In this document: piece by piece, positions 40,855 through 50,477 of the stretch
Layout of the letters: the number at the start of each line of letters is the position of its first letter
Position numbering within the stretch: the stretch's first letter is position 1
Source of the DNA: an uncultured Acetatifactor sp.
Lineage (GTDB): Bacteria; Bacillota; Clostridia; Lachnospirales; Lachnospiraceae
Assembly (NCBI GenBank): GCA_934402315.1
Contig: CAKRTS010000001.1
Location: forward strand, 1 to 64,000
DNA: 64,000 nucleotides
Direction of reading: 5' to 3'
The notes under the pieces: model-generated
Told to the model about the DNA's origin: nothing
The model's input: the letters and a program-made list of their open reading frames with translations, nothing else
Database searches by the model: none
Position numbers and translations under genes: made by a program

Positions 40855-43851
40855 ATGAAGCGAGCGAAATGGTTAAAAAAATCGATAGCATCTGTCCTTC
40901 TTGCGACAATGGCATTTACCATGCTGCCGTTTACGGGCCTGGACAGTTTTGCGAGAACCGACTACTCCATGGACGACTATGATGAGATTGTCAGTACATA
41001 TTCCATTGACAAATCGATTGTCGGCTATACAACCTATGTGAGTCAGTTCGAGCAGTCCTATCCCGAGGAGACACTGACGGTCGGAGCGGAAGCGGTAGTC
41101 CGTTATGATGAGGGCGATAAGGCAGCTGACCCGGTGATCTATACCGACTATGAGGGAATGCAGGGCGACAGCGTTTACACGAGTGAGAATTCACTGGTGG
41201 AATTCGAGGTAGAGGTTCAGAAGGAAGGCTTTTACAACCTGTCACTGGTCTATTACCCGATTGCAGGCAAGAACTCGGATATAGAGAGAAGCATTTTCAT
41301 TGACGGAAAGCTTCCTTATAAAGAGATGGCTTCCATTGACTTTTACAGAATATGGCGCTTTGATCTCGAGGAGGATAATCTTAACGCAAACGGATCGGCG
41401 ACCTATCACTGGGAAAAGGATAATCAGGGCAACGACAACCGCCCGAGCATGATCGAGGCGCCCGAATGGATCACGAGCTATGTGTACGACAGCGAGGGTT
41501 ATGTGACTTCACCGCTGGCTGTGTATCTGACCAAGGGCACACATACGATTACAATGCTTTCCCTGCGTGAGCCGATGCTCATCAACCAGATTGTGTTAAG
41601 CAATGCGAGCAGCGCAAAAAGCTATGCCGATACAAAGGCGGAGCAGGACGCAAAGGGAGCAACAGTAACCTCGGGACATAAGATCACGATCGAAGGGGAA
41701 AACGCGACGAGGACTTCCTCCCAGATGCTTTATCCCACACAGGATCAGTCATCACCCTCCGTTTCGCCCTCCAGTGCGAAGGAGCTGCTGAACAACACGA
41801 TCGGCGGAAACTCGTGGAGACTGGTCGGACAGTGGATCGAGTGGGACTTCGATATACCGCAGAGCGGCTATTACAATATTTCCCTCTACGACTGCCAGAA
41901 CTTCGTGAGAGGTATTTATGTCTCCAGACGAATTACCATCGACGGTGAGGTTCCGTTCAAGGAGATGGAGGATTACGGCTTCTCCTACGGACAGAGCTGG
42001 AGAGAGGATGTGCTTTCCGACGAGAACGGAGAGGCATATCAGTTCTATCTGGAGGAAGGGCACCACACACTGCGCATGCAGGCAGTGCTCGGAGATTTCT
42101 CCAACATTATCAGCGAAGTACAGAGCTGTGTACAGCAGCTGAACAGCATATACCGTGAGGTCATCAAGATCACCGGTGTTTCCCCCGATACCTACAGAGA
42201 CTATCAGCTGGAGGCATCCCTGCCGGAGCTGCACAATGAGCTGGTAGCAGTAAGGGAACAGCTCGCCGGCGCGATCGATCAGATGCAGGAGCTGACCGGA
42301 AAGAATTCCGACAGACTGACCGTGCTCCTGACGATGCGGGATCAGCTGGATGACCTGATCGACGATGCAGAATATTTTGTCCGCGTCATCGGCTCTTACA
42401 AGATCAACGTCAGAGCCTGCGGTAACTGGGTGACACAGGTGACGGAGCAGCCGCTGGCGATCGACCGCATCAATATCACCTCACCCGACACGAAGGTAGA
42501 GTATAAGAATACCTCCTTCCTCAGCAAGCTCGGATATGAGTGCAGACGGCTTTATTATTCCTTTGTAATTGACTATAACCAGATCGGTAATGTCATTGAA
42601 AATGACAAGGCGGATGACACGACGATCACACTGTGGATCGGCTCCGGCCGTGACCAGGCGAACATCATCAAGAAGATGATCGATGAAGGCTTTACCAATT
42701 CCTTCGGCGTCAACGTCAACGTGCAGCTGGTTGATATGAACACGCTGCTGAGAGCAGAGCTGGCGGGCGAGGGCCCGGATGTGGCGATTCAGGTCGCAAA
42801 TACAAACGGTATCGCCGGTGCAGTCTTAAATACAGGTAATGACACTCCCGTCAACTACGGTATCCGAAATGCCGTTCTGGATCTGAGCCAGTTTGATGAT
42901 CTGGATGAGGTCAGAACGAGATTCGCAGAGGCGGCAATGGTTCCGTTTGAGTTTGACGGTGCGACCTACGGACTGCCGGAGACAACGACTTTCCCGGTAA
43001 TGTTCTACAGAAAAGACATTCTCGCCGAGCTCGGCATGGAAGTGCCCCAGACCTGGGATGAGGTAAAGGTTGCGATGGCGGTGCTGGCAAAGAACCAGAT
43101 GGAATTCGGTATGCTGCCCAGCGAACAGATCTTTGCAATGCTGCTTTACCAGAACGGCGGAAGCTATTATACCGAAGACGGAGCGCGCTCCGTACTGGAT
43201 TCGGATGTGGCGGTAAACACCTTCAAGGATTACTGTGAATTCTATACAGATTACAAGCTCGACAAGGAGACCAGCGTGGAGGAGCGTTTCCGAACCGGTG
43301 AATGTCCGATTGTAATTGCAGATTACACGACCTATAACAATCTGGTCGTTTCCGCACCGGATATTGCGGGATTGTGGGATTTCGCTCCGGTTCCCGGAAC
43401 GGTGAGAGAGGACGGAACGGTGGATCACAGCACAGGCTGCACCGGACTGGCAAGCATCATCATGGCGGATACGGCTTATCCCGAAGAGTGCTGGGAGTTC
43501 CTGAAATGGTGGACATCAGCAGACGTGCAGACACAGTACGGACGCGAGATGGAGAGCCTGATGGGCTCGGCGGCGAGAGTGCCTACCGCGAACTTGGAGG
43601 CGTTTGCAAACATGCCCTGGCCGGTAGACGACTACGAGGCGCTGGAGGAAGCTTTCCAGTGGGTAAAGGGAATTCCCCAGGTGCCGGGCGGTTATTACTC
43701 CTGGCGAAACGTAAACAATGCGTTCTATACCGTAACGACCGAGACGGATACCGCATCGCCGAGAGAAGAGCTGATGGATAAGGTAATTTATATTAATGCA
43801 GAGATCGATTACAAGCGGCAGGAGCTTGGACTGCCGGTGGCAGAAGACTAA
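40855..43851 (+). CDS. Giant solute-binding protein fused to two N-terminal beta-sandwich modules
   Basis: 998 residues, twice the usual binding-protein length. A Sec signal (about 1-34, likely cut after FA) lacks a lipobox. Two galactose-binding-like sandwiches follow (about 55-255 and 275-425), each with a recurring element: RSIFIDGKLPYKEM and RRITIDGEVPFKEM. A long helical, probably coiled-coil linker (about 425-530) leads to a family 1 extracellular solute-binding domain (about 589-960), starting ITLWIGSGRDQANII and including LAGEGPDVAIQVAN and YGLPETTTFPVMFYRK. It heads the permease pair A genes. It probably captures long or decorated oligosaccharides; how it is held at the membrane without a lipid anchor is unclear. 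Confidence 0.85.
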   Translation: MKRAKWLKKSIASVLLATMAFTMLPFTGLDSFARTDYSMDDYDEIVSTYSIDKSIVGYTTYVSQFEQSYPEETLTVGAEAVVRYDEGDKAADPVIYTDYEGMQGDSVYTSENSLVEFEVEVQKEGFYNLSLVYYPIAGKNSDIERSIFIDGKLPYKEMASIDFYRIWRFDLEEDNLNANGSATYHWEKDNQGNDNRPSMIEAPEWITSYVYDSEGYVTSPLAVYLTKGTHTITMLSLREPMLINQIVLSNASSAKSYADTKAEQDAKGATVTSGHKITIEGENATRTSSQMLYPTQDQSSPSVSPSSAKELLNNTIGGNSWRLVGQWIEWDFDIPQSGYYNISLYDCQNFVRGIYVSRRITIDGEVPFKEMEDYGFSYGQSWREDVLSDENGEAYQFYLEEGHHTLRMQAVLGDFSNIISEVQSCVQQLNSIYREVIKITGVSPDTYRDYQLEASLPELHNELVAVREQLAGAIDQMQELTGKNSDRLTVLLTMRDQLDDLIDDAEYFVRVIGSYKINVRACGNWVTQVTEQPLAIDRINITSPDTKVEYKNTSFLSKLGYECRRLYYSFVIDYNQIGNVIENDKADDTTITLWIGSGRDQANIIKKMIDEGFTNSFGVNVNVQLVDMNTLLRAELAGEGPDVAIQVANTNGIAGAVLNTGNDTPVNYGIRNAVLDLSQFDDLDEVRTRFAEAAMVPFEFDGATYGLPETTTFPVMFYRKDILAELGMEVPQTWDEVKVAMAVLAKNQMEFGMLPSEQIFAMLLYQNGGSYYTEDGARSVLDSDVAVNTFKDYCEFYTDYKLDKETSVEERFRTGECPIVIADYTTYNNLVVSAPDIAGLWDFAPVPGTVREDGTVDHSTGCTGLASIIMADTAYPEECWEFLKWWTSADVQTQYGREMESLMGSAARVPTANLEAFANMPWPVDDYEALEEAFQWVKGIPQVPGGYYSWRNVNNAFYTVTTETDTASPREELMDKVIYINAEIDYKRQELGLPVAED

Positions 43852-43869
43852 GAGAGGAGGAGATTGATA

Positions 43870-44814
43870 ATGGCTGAACAGAATACTGTTTCACAGGAAG
43901 CACTGGATATCGCCGCAAAGCAGAAAAAATTAGGCTATCGCATCAAGAGAAGCCGTGTTTCCTATATGATGCTGGCACCGTATTTCATCTTATTTTTCCT
44001 CTTTACGGTTTTGCCGGTAGTGATCTCCATTGTTCTGAGCTTTACTTACTTTAACATGTTGGAAATGCCTACCTTTGTAGGCTGGAAGAATTACGTCAAG
44101 TTGTTCCTGGAGGATGACATCTTCCTGATTGCTTTGAAGAACACCCTGATCTTCGCGGTGGTGACCGGACCGGTCAGCTACATTCTGTGTCTGCTGTTCG
44201 CGTGGATCATCAACGAGTTTTCCGGTAAATTCCGGTCGTTCCTGACGCTGATTTTCTACGCGCCGAGTATCTGCGGTAACGCATACATGGTCTGGAACCT
44301 GATCCTGACCGGTGACCGTTACGGTTACTTAAACGGTATCCTGATTAAGCTCGGCATTCTGGATGAAGCGATCCTCTGGATGAAGACAGAGAAATATGTC
44401 CTTCCCGTGCTGATCGTCGTACAGCTGTGGCTGTCACTTGGTACCGGCTTCCTTTCCTTCATCGCAGGTCTCCAGACGGTAGATAAGAGCCTGTACGAAG
44501 CGGCTGCGCTGGATGGCGTCAAGAACCGCTGGCAGGAGCTCTGGTATGTGACACTGCCTTCCATGAAGCCTCAGCTGATGTTCGGTGCCGTTATGCAGAT
44601 CACGCAGTCCTTTGCCGTGGCAGACATCTCGATACAGCTGGCAGGAAACCCTTCCGTGAACTACGCCGGAGCAACGGTGGTAACGCACCTTCTGGACTAC
44701 GGTTCAACGAGATTTGAAATGGGTTATGCATCGGCGATTGCAACGGTTCTGTTCCTGCTGATGGTAGGAACGAACAAGCTGGTACAGAAACTGTTAAGGA
44801 GGGTTGGCGAATAA
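43870..44814 (+). CDS. Carbohydrate ABC permease, pair A, MalF/YteP-like
   Basis: 314 residues, starting at the ATG with AGGAGGA eight bases upstream. Six spans; the first (about residues 32-57) contains LAPYFILFFLFTVLPVVISI. The ATPase-docking EAA loop reads YEAAALDGVKNRWQELWYV. It pairs with the next gene, whose start overlaps its stop by one base. No ATPase gene is in the region, so a shared MsmX-type ATPase is expected. Confidence 0.92.
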   Translation: MAEQNTVSQEALDIAAKQKKLGYRIKRSRVSYMMLAPYFILFFLFTVLPVVISIVLSFTYFNMLEMPTFVGWKNYVKLFLEDDIFLIALKNTLIFAVVTGPVSYILCLLFAWIINEFSGKFRSFLTLIFYAPSICGNAYMVWNLILTGDRYGYLNGILIKLGILDEAILWMKTEKYVLPVLIVVQLWLSLGTGFLSFIAGLQTVDKSLYEAAALDGVKNRWQELWYVTLPSMKPQLMFGAVMQITQSFAVADISIQLAGNPSVNYAGATVVTHLLDYGSTRFEMGYASAIATVLFLLMVGTNKLVQKLLRRVGE

Positions 44815-45722
44815 TGGCAAAGAAAGATACAACGCAGACAACAACTGCAAAACGCAAACTCTTCAAGAGAAAACCGAGAGAAAAGAAATTAAACCGTTCC
44901 ATGGCAGGAAACACGCTGTTGTTCATCCTGATGTTCATCTGCGGAATCTTCATGGCGCTTCCGCTGGTCATGATTATCAACAACGCGCTGAAGCCGCTGG
45001 ATGAAATTTATCAGTTCCCGCCGAAGATTTTTGTGCGGAACCCGACACTTGAGAACTTCTCAGACCTGTTTGTGCTGATGAACAACTCATGGGTGCCGTT
45101 CTCCAGATACATACTGAACACGATCATCATCACCGGAGGCGGCATGGTGGGACACGTGCTCTGTGCATCCCTTGCAGCTTATCCGCTGGCAAAGCATAAG
45201 TTCCCGGGAAAGAACATCCTGTTCAGCATGGTCGTGTTATCCATGATGTTCTCCTGGACGGTAACACAGATCCCGCAGTACCTGATTATCAGCTGGCTGC
45301 ACATCAACAATACCTACGCAGCGCTTGTCCTTCCGGCATTCTCGTTCGGCATGGGACTTTACCTGATGAAGCAGTTCATGGAACAGCTGCCGGATTCCCT
45401 GATGGAATCGGCGAGACTGGACGGTGCATCCGAGTGGAGAATCTTCTGGTCGATCGTTATGCCGAACGTTAAGCCCGCATGGCTGACACTTGCCATTTTC
45501 CAGTTCCAGCAGATGTGGGGCAACACGGGAAGCCTGTTCTTAAGAAACGAGGAACTGAAGCCTTTGCAGTATTCCCTGCAGCAGATTACGGCGGGCGGCA
45601 CGGCGAGAGCCGGAGCGGCAGCGGCAGTTACCTTTATTGTTGCAGCAGTACCTATTATTTTCTTCCTGATCTGTCAGAACAACGTCTTGGAGACGATGAC
45701 GACGTCAGGTATGAAGGATTGA
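44814..45722 (+). CDS. Carbohydrate ABC permease, pair A, MalG/YtcP-like
   Basis: 302 residues. A basic N-terminus (KRKLFKRKPREKKLNRS), six spans, the MalG-type NNALKPLDEIYQFPPK loop after span 1, and a docking loop MESARLDGASEWRIFWSIV. Its ATG shares a base with the previous stop (TAATG). It belongs to the CUT1 family for oligosaccharides. The NHL/TPR gene follows 13 bases on. Confidence 0.92.
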   Translation: MAKKDTTQTTTAKRKLFKRKPREKKLNRSMAGNTLLFILMFICGIFMALPLVMIINNALKPLDEIYQFPPKIFVRNPTLENFSDLFVLMNNSWVPFSRYILNTIIITGGGMVGHVLCASLAAYPLAKHKFPGKNILFSMVVLSMMFSWTVTQIPQYLIISWLHINNTYAALVLPAFSFGMGLYLMKQFMEQLPDSLMESARLDGASEWRIFWSIVMPNVKPAWLTLAIFQFQQMWGNTGSLFLRNEELKPLQYSLQQITAGGTARAGAAAAVTFIVAAVPIIFFLICQNNVLETMTTSGMKD

Positions 45723-45735
45723 CGGGAGGCACAGA

Positions 45736-47244
45736 ATGAAAAAAGCGAATTTGATAAAAAAGTCAGCTGCTTTCCTCCTCGGCCTTGCAGTCATGTTTAC
45801 TACTGTGGGCGAAACCGTGAGAGCGGAGGAGCTTCCCTACGACACCTACAATTACAACTATCGTGAGTATATCGTCATGACACCGGCGGCATATGTTCCG
45901 TCGGGGAGCGTGACGGGACAGGATCTCGGAATTACCTCTTTCAACGAGCCGCAGGATATCTGTAAGGCGCCGAACGGCGAGATCTATGTTGCAGACACCA
46001 AGAACAACCGTATCGTGGTGCTGAACCGTGACATGACCGAGGTGGTCAGGATCATCGACAGCTTTACCAGAGACGGAGCGGAGGATGGCTTTAAGACACC
46101 GAACGGTGTGTGTGTTTCCTCCAACAATCAGCTCTATGTTGCGGACACGGACAACAAGAGAATTGTTGTACTTACCCCGGAGGGCGAGTTCGTCAAGATC
46201 ATCGACAATCCGCAGTCCGAGATTCTGGAAGAGGGCTTTGACTTTATACCGTTGAAGGTAACGGTTGACTATGCAGACCGTGTCTACTGTATCGCCAAGA
46301 ACGCGTTCGAGGGTATTCTGGTATTCGAGAACACGGGAGACTTCACAGGCTACTTCGGAACGATCGAGGTTAAGATCACCCTCTGGGAGAAGTTCTGGAA
46401 GAGACTTGCCAGCAAGGAGGAGAGAGCGAAACAGCAGCTGTACATTCCGACAGAGTTTACCGGAATCGACATTGACAGCGACGGCTTCGTATATGCCTCC
46501 AACATCGACTCCGCAGGAATCCAGGGTGTGAGAAGACTGAATCCGAGAGGAGAGGATGTCATCCAGAAGGGTGAGAACGAAAATCTCGGCGGAGACCTTC
46601 AGTTCGGTGTGTACGGTGATTACGGCGGAGCCAGTGAATTCATCGACGTTGTTTACCGCGGAAGAGGTATCTACTCCCTGCTTGACAGAAAGCGCGGACG
46701 TATCTTTACCTATGATAAAGAAGGAAACCTGCTCTACATTTTCGGTGGACTGGGAAGCCAGCAGGGAACCTTTACAACACCGGTTGCCATCGAGGCGATC
46801 GACGATCAGATCATCGTGCTGGACGCTTACCAGAATGCTGTGCTTGTCTTCGCGGAGACGCAGTACGGCTCGCTGATTAACGATGCTGTCGGACTCCGTT
46901 ATGACGGTGACGAAGCACAGGCAATCGAAAAGTGGGAAGCCGTTCTGAGGCTGGATGAGAACAACGAGCTGGCGAACACCGGTATGGGTAAGGCTTATCT
47001 GACAGCCGGAGACAACAAAAAGGCAATGGAATATTTGGAGCTCGGCATGAACCGCAAGTATTACTCCATCGCCTACAAGAGATACCGGAACGAGATCCTG
47101 ACACAGAACATGAACGTGATTATGACAGTAGTCATTGTGCTGATTGCGTTTCTCGTGATCTACAATAAATTCCTTGGCGAAAAGATCCGGACAAAGCTCG
47201 GCAGAAAGCCGAAGCAGGCCAAGAAGGAAGGAGGGCTCAGCTGA
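45736..47244 (+). CDS. Exported NHL-repeat and TPR protein with C-terminal membrane anchor
   Basis: 502 residues. A Sec signal (about 1-31, cut near VRA-EE) precedes a beta-propeller of NHL repeats (about 60-370): FNEPQDICKAPNGEIYVADT and FKTPNGVCVSSNNQLYVADT are the clearest units. Two TPR-like helix pairs (about 385-445) follow, then one span (about 460-478) and a basic tail that should lie in the cytoplasm. The propeller and TPR thus face outside. No enzymatic motif was seen. Placed between permease pair A and the Yip1-like gene (one-base overlap, TGATG). A scaffold or glycan-recognition role in the transporter assembly is inference. Confidence 0.8.
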   Translation: MKKANLIKKSAAFLLGLAVMFTTVGETVRAEELPYDTYNYNYREYIVMTPAAYVPSGSVTGQDLGITSFNEPQDICKAPNGEIYVADTKNNRIVVLNRDMTEVVRIIDSFTRDGAEDGFKTPNGVCVSSNNQLYVADTDNKRIVVLTPEGEFVKIIDNPQSEILEEGFDFIPLKVTVDYADRVYCIAKNAFEGILVFENTGDFTGYFGTIEVKITLWEKFWKRLASKEERAKQQLYIPTEFTGIDIDSDGFVYASNIDSAGIQGVRRLNPRGEDVIQKGENENLGGDLQFGVYGDYGGASEFIDVVYRGRGIYSLLDRKRGRIFTYDKEGNLLYIFGGLGSQQGTFTTPVAIEAIDDQIIVLDAYQNAVLVFAETQYGSLINDAVGLRYDGDEAQAIEKWEAVLRLDENNELANTGMGKAYLTAGDNKKAMEYLELGMNRKYYSIAYKRYRNEILTQNMNVIMTVVIVLIAFLVIYNKFLGEKIRTKLGRKPKQAKKEGGLS

Positions 47245-47876
47245 TGAAGGGACTGTTTTCAAAAGAAAAGTGGAAATATGCTTTCTACACGGTGAGTCAT
47301 CCGATGGATGCTTATTATGAGATCAGGCACCGGGAGAGAGGCTGCGTACCGATTGCAATACTGCTGGTCATCCTCTTTTCCTTTACCTTTTCCATCAACC
47401 GTATGTCGGCGGGCTTCATTGTAAATGATATTGACCCGCTTGATGTCAATGCGTTTACAGAGCTTATCGCAGTATTGCTCCTGTATTTCCTGTTCTGTGT
47501 GAGCAACTGGTCAATCACCTGCCTGATGGGCGGTGAGGGCAGGATGAAGGATATTCTGATTGCAATCGGCTATGCCATGACACCGATTATCGTCTGCTTC
47601 AACATTGCAACGATATTCAGCCAGTTCGTGACAGAGGACGAGGGAGCGTTTTACTTTATCATCATGGGACTGGGAATTGCCTACGGACTGATTATGATGC
47701 TGATGGGTATTATGCAGGTTCACAATTACACCCTTGGGAAAACGCTGATTACGATTTTCCTGACCTTCATCGCAATGTTTATTATTATCTTTCTGGCGCT
47801 GTTACTGTTTGACCTTTTGAATCAGGTGTATAACTTCATCTACAGTATTTACCAGGAACTGATCTTCAGAGTATAG
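47244..47876 (+). CDS. Yip1-like multispan membrane protein
   Basis: 210 residues. It starts in the previous stop codon. Five spans at about residues 30-50, 70-92, 105-130, 140-160 and 170-200, the layout of the bacterial YIP1 domain. There is a short cytoplasmic N-terminus (KEKWKYAFYTVSHPMDAYYEIR, here given in part, typical of the family). No catalytic residues were seen. Its constant place between the NHL/TPR and DUF5696-like genes suggests these three form one membrane module; the function is unknown. Confidence 0.75.
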   Translation: MKGLFSKEKWKYAFYTVSHPMDAYYEIRHRERGCVPIAILLVILFSFTFSINRMSAGFIVNDIDPLDVNAFTELIAVLLLYFLFCVSNWSITCLMGGEGRMKDILIAIGYAMTPIIVCFNIATIFSQFVTEDEGAFYFIIMGLGIAYGLIMMLMGIMQVHNYTLGKTLITIFLTFIAMFIIIFLALLLFDLLNQVYNFIYSIYQELIFRV

Positions 47877-47888
47877 TAGGAGGGCGAA

Positions 47889-50477
47889 ATGAAAAAGATG
47901 CGCACAAGCAAAAAAATATTGATAGCATTTATCAGCATTATCGCCGCTGTCATTTTGATCTTCCTGGCACGCTGGCTGATCCGGTATTACTTCTATAACG
48001 GATATCAGAACGAGCTTTCCTCCTACAGCTATGAGGAGGGCGGGGAATTTCAGGCAATCAGTGAAACAAAGTCCGATGTGGCGGATATGGTGCTTGCCGC
48101 AGAGAATGACACATTAAAGCTGTATGTGAACACCTCCTCCGGCGCGGTGGCGGTGGTGGATAAGAGAAACGGAAATATTACCTATTCCAACCCCACAGAC
48201 GCGGATGAGGACAGCATCGCGAGCGGTACCAATAAGGCCTACCTGAAATCCCAGCTGATTGTTGATTACTTCAATACCACGAGAACGCAGGGTACCTTCG
48301 ATTCCTACAGCTACTGCGCGGAGCGCGGACAGCTGGAAGTGGAGTCCATTGCAAACGGTGTCCGGTTCCTCTACACGATGGGTGATCTGTCGAGTGAGAC
48401 CGGTATTGTTCCCCGGTATATCAGTGCAGACACACTGGAAAAAGTAATGGAGCGGATGTCGGAAGAGGGCAGAACCTTCACGAAGAAGAAATATACCGAG
48501 AGCAAGGTGGCAGACAATTATTACGAACTGCTTGAATCTGCGGTAAAGGGAGCATCACAGCTGAGAAAGCTGAACAATTACTTTACCGAGGCAGGTTTTA
48601 CCGAGGAAGAGTATATTGCCGAGATGGAAGGCTCAGGTGTGGAGGGACTTATCCCGATCTCCTTTGAGATTCCGCTGGAATACCGGTTGAACGGCGATGC
48701 AGTCGATGTTTCGATTCCTCTCTCGGAGGTAAAGGAGAACGGCGGTGGAAGCATTTTCCGAATCCAGATGCTCAGATACTTCGGAGCGGCGGGAACGGAG
48801 GAAGAGGGCTATATGCTCGTGCCGAACGGTTCCGGCTCCCTGATTAACTTCAACAACGGAAAGACGGGAACCAGCCCCTATTCCGAATATGTTTACGGTC
48901 TTGATCCTCTTTCCGCAGAGTATACGGTCAGAGAGAATACAACAGATACCAAGCTGGCGCTTTACGGCATCTTCCGCAAGGACAGTGCAGTCTTCGCAAC
49001 GATCGAGGACGGAGCGTCCTACGCACTTCTGACGGCTTATGTATCCGGCAAGGTGAACGAATACAACTTCGTATATCCCACCTTTGTAGTACGCGGAAAC
49101 GATAAGCTGTCCATGTTCGGAACGACAGGTAACGAGGCGGACATCCCGATCGTCGAGACCAACCATTATGACGCGGATCTGACAGTGAAGTACACGATGC
49201 TGACGGAGGAAAATGCGGATTACTCTTCGGCGGCCAACTATTACAGGGACAGACTTGTGAGGGAAGGAAAGCTGACAGCAGAGGAAACGACAGGGGATGA
49301 CCTGAAATTTTACTATGATGTTCTCGGCGGTGTCGGCATGACAAAGTTTTTCCTCGGCACCCAGTATCAGGGCATGTATGCAATGACCACCTTTGAAGAG
49401 GCGGAGGACATTTATACAGACCTTTATGACAGCGGCATTACGAAGCAGGTCATGAATTTCCAGGGCTGGATGAACAGAGGTTATTATCACGACGTTGCGA
49501 ACAAGATCAAGATTCCCCATGCACTGGGCGGCAAATCGGATCTCGAGGCGCTGAGCAGCAGGATGGCAGCGGATGGAAATACCTTTTATGCGGATGTGGC
49601 TTTCCAGAAAGTAACCTTTATCAGCAAGCGTTACTCCTACGGAAATGAGACCTCCAGATACTATGGCGCGGGATATGTTGCCGAGTTCGGTCTCGTCAAT
49701 CCGGCGACACTGAGACAGACCTCCGGCCTCGGCTATGAGGAGAACCATTATTATCTGATCTCACCGAAGTTCCTGCACCGGTACACGGATGCCTTTGTGA
49801 AAAAGATCGGAAAGTATGACATCAGCGGAATCTCCCTCAGAGATCTCGGAAACGAGCTGCATTCCGACAAGAAGAGAACCAATATCATTGACAGGGAAGC
49901 AGCATTAGATGTCGTAACGGCGGCGCTCGGCGACATGAAGGATACCGGCAAGAGCATTCTGCTGAATGCAGGTAATGATTACGCGTTCGGCTATGCGGAT
50001 GATATGATTAACGTTCCGCTTTCCTCCAATGATTACTACATCATTGATGAGACGGTTCCGTTCTATGAGATGCTGATCCACGGCTACATTGATTATGCCG
50101 GCAGCGTCATCAACCTGAGCGATACCTATGAGAAGTCCGATATTGTACTGAACCTTGTTGAAAATGGCGCTGCACCGCACTTCATGTTCTCATGGGAGAA
50201 CTCCAGCGACATCAAGACGACCGCACTGAACCGTTTTTATTCCACCTCCTATGAGAACTGGAAGGACGACGCGGTTGCAATCTACAACGAGGTAAACGGC
50301 GCACTGAAATATGTGACCGGGGCAGCAATGATAAAGCATGAGACACTGGATTCCGGAGTGAAGGCTGTGACCTACAGCAACGGTGTTGTGATCTACATCA
50401 ACACAGGAAATTCGGATAAGGCAGTGAACGGTGTGACAGTACCTGCAAAGGGTTATCTGGTAGGGGGTGTGAAATAA
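47889..50477 (+). CDS. Large membrane-anchored DUF5696-like protein, possible glycoside-hydrolase-like fold
   Basis: 862 residues. A signal anchor (about 10-32) with no cleavage motif, an N-terminal beta-rich part (about 55-470) with an inserted helical segment (about 200-255), then a probable alpha/beta barrel (about 475-780) and a small C-terminal beta domain ending in VPAKGYLVGGVK. The mixed architecture recalls large exo-acting glycosidases. Candidate acidic residues are in SLRDLGNELHSDKK and the later SWENSSD, but no known GH signature was recognised. AGGAGG precedes the ATG. Its stop overlaps the permease B start by one base. An outward-facing role on mannan is inferred from context. 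Confidence 0.7.
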   Translation: MKKMRTSKKILIAFISIIAAVILIFLARWLIRYYFYNGYQNELSSYSYEEGGEFQAISETKSDVADMVLAAENDTLKLYVNTSSGAVAVVDKRNGNITYSNPTDADEDSIASGTNKAYLKSQLIVDYFNTTRTQGTFDSYSYCAERGQLEVESIANGVRFLYTMGDLSSETGIVPRYISADTLEKVMERMSEEGRTFTKKKYTESKVADNYYELLESAVKGASQLRKLNNYFTEAGFTEEEYIAEMEGSGVEGLIPISFEIPLEYRLNGDAVDVSIPLSEVKENGGGSIFRIQMLRYFGAAGTEEEGYMLVPNGSGSLINFNNGKTGTSPYSEYVYGLDPLSAEYTVRENTTDTKLALYGIFRKDSAVFATIEDGASYALLTAYVSGKVNEYNFVYPTFVVRGNDKLSMFGTTGNEADIPIVETNHYDADLTVKYTMLTEENADYSSAANYYRDRLVREGKLTAEETTGDDLKFYYDVLGGVGMTKFFLGTQYQGMYAMTTFEEAEDIYTDLYDSGITKQVMNFQGWMNRGYYHDVANKIKIPHALGGKSDLEALSSRMAADGNTFYADVAFQKVTFISKRYSYGNETSRYYGAGYVAEFGLVNPATLRQTSGLGYEENHYYLISPKFLHRYTDAFVKKIGKYDISGISLRDLGNELHSDKKRTNIIDREAALDVVTAALGDMKDTGKSILLNAGNDYAFGYADDMINVPLSSNDYYIIDETVPFYEMLIHGYIDYAGSVINLSDTYEKSDIVLNLVENGAAPHFMFSWENSSDIKTTALNRFYSTSYENWKDDAVAIYNEVNGALKYVTGAAMIKHETLDSGVKAVTYSNGVVIYINTGNSDKAVNGVTVPAKGYLVGGVK

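Noticed and set aside
45763..47262. 499-codon open frame antisense to the NHL/TPR gene
   Set aside because: It mirrors the codon pattern of the sense gene, has no ribosome site, and encodes no recognisable domain. The sense protein has a clear signal peptide, NHL repeats and a membrane tail.
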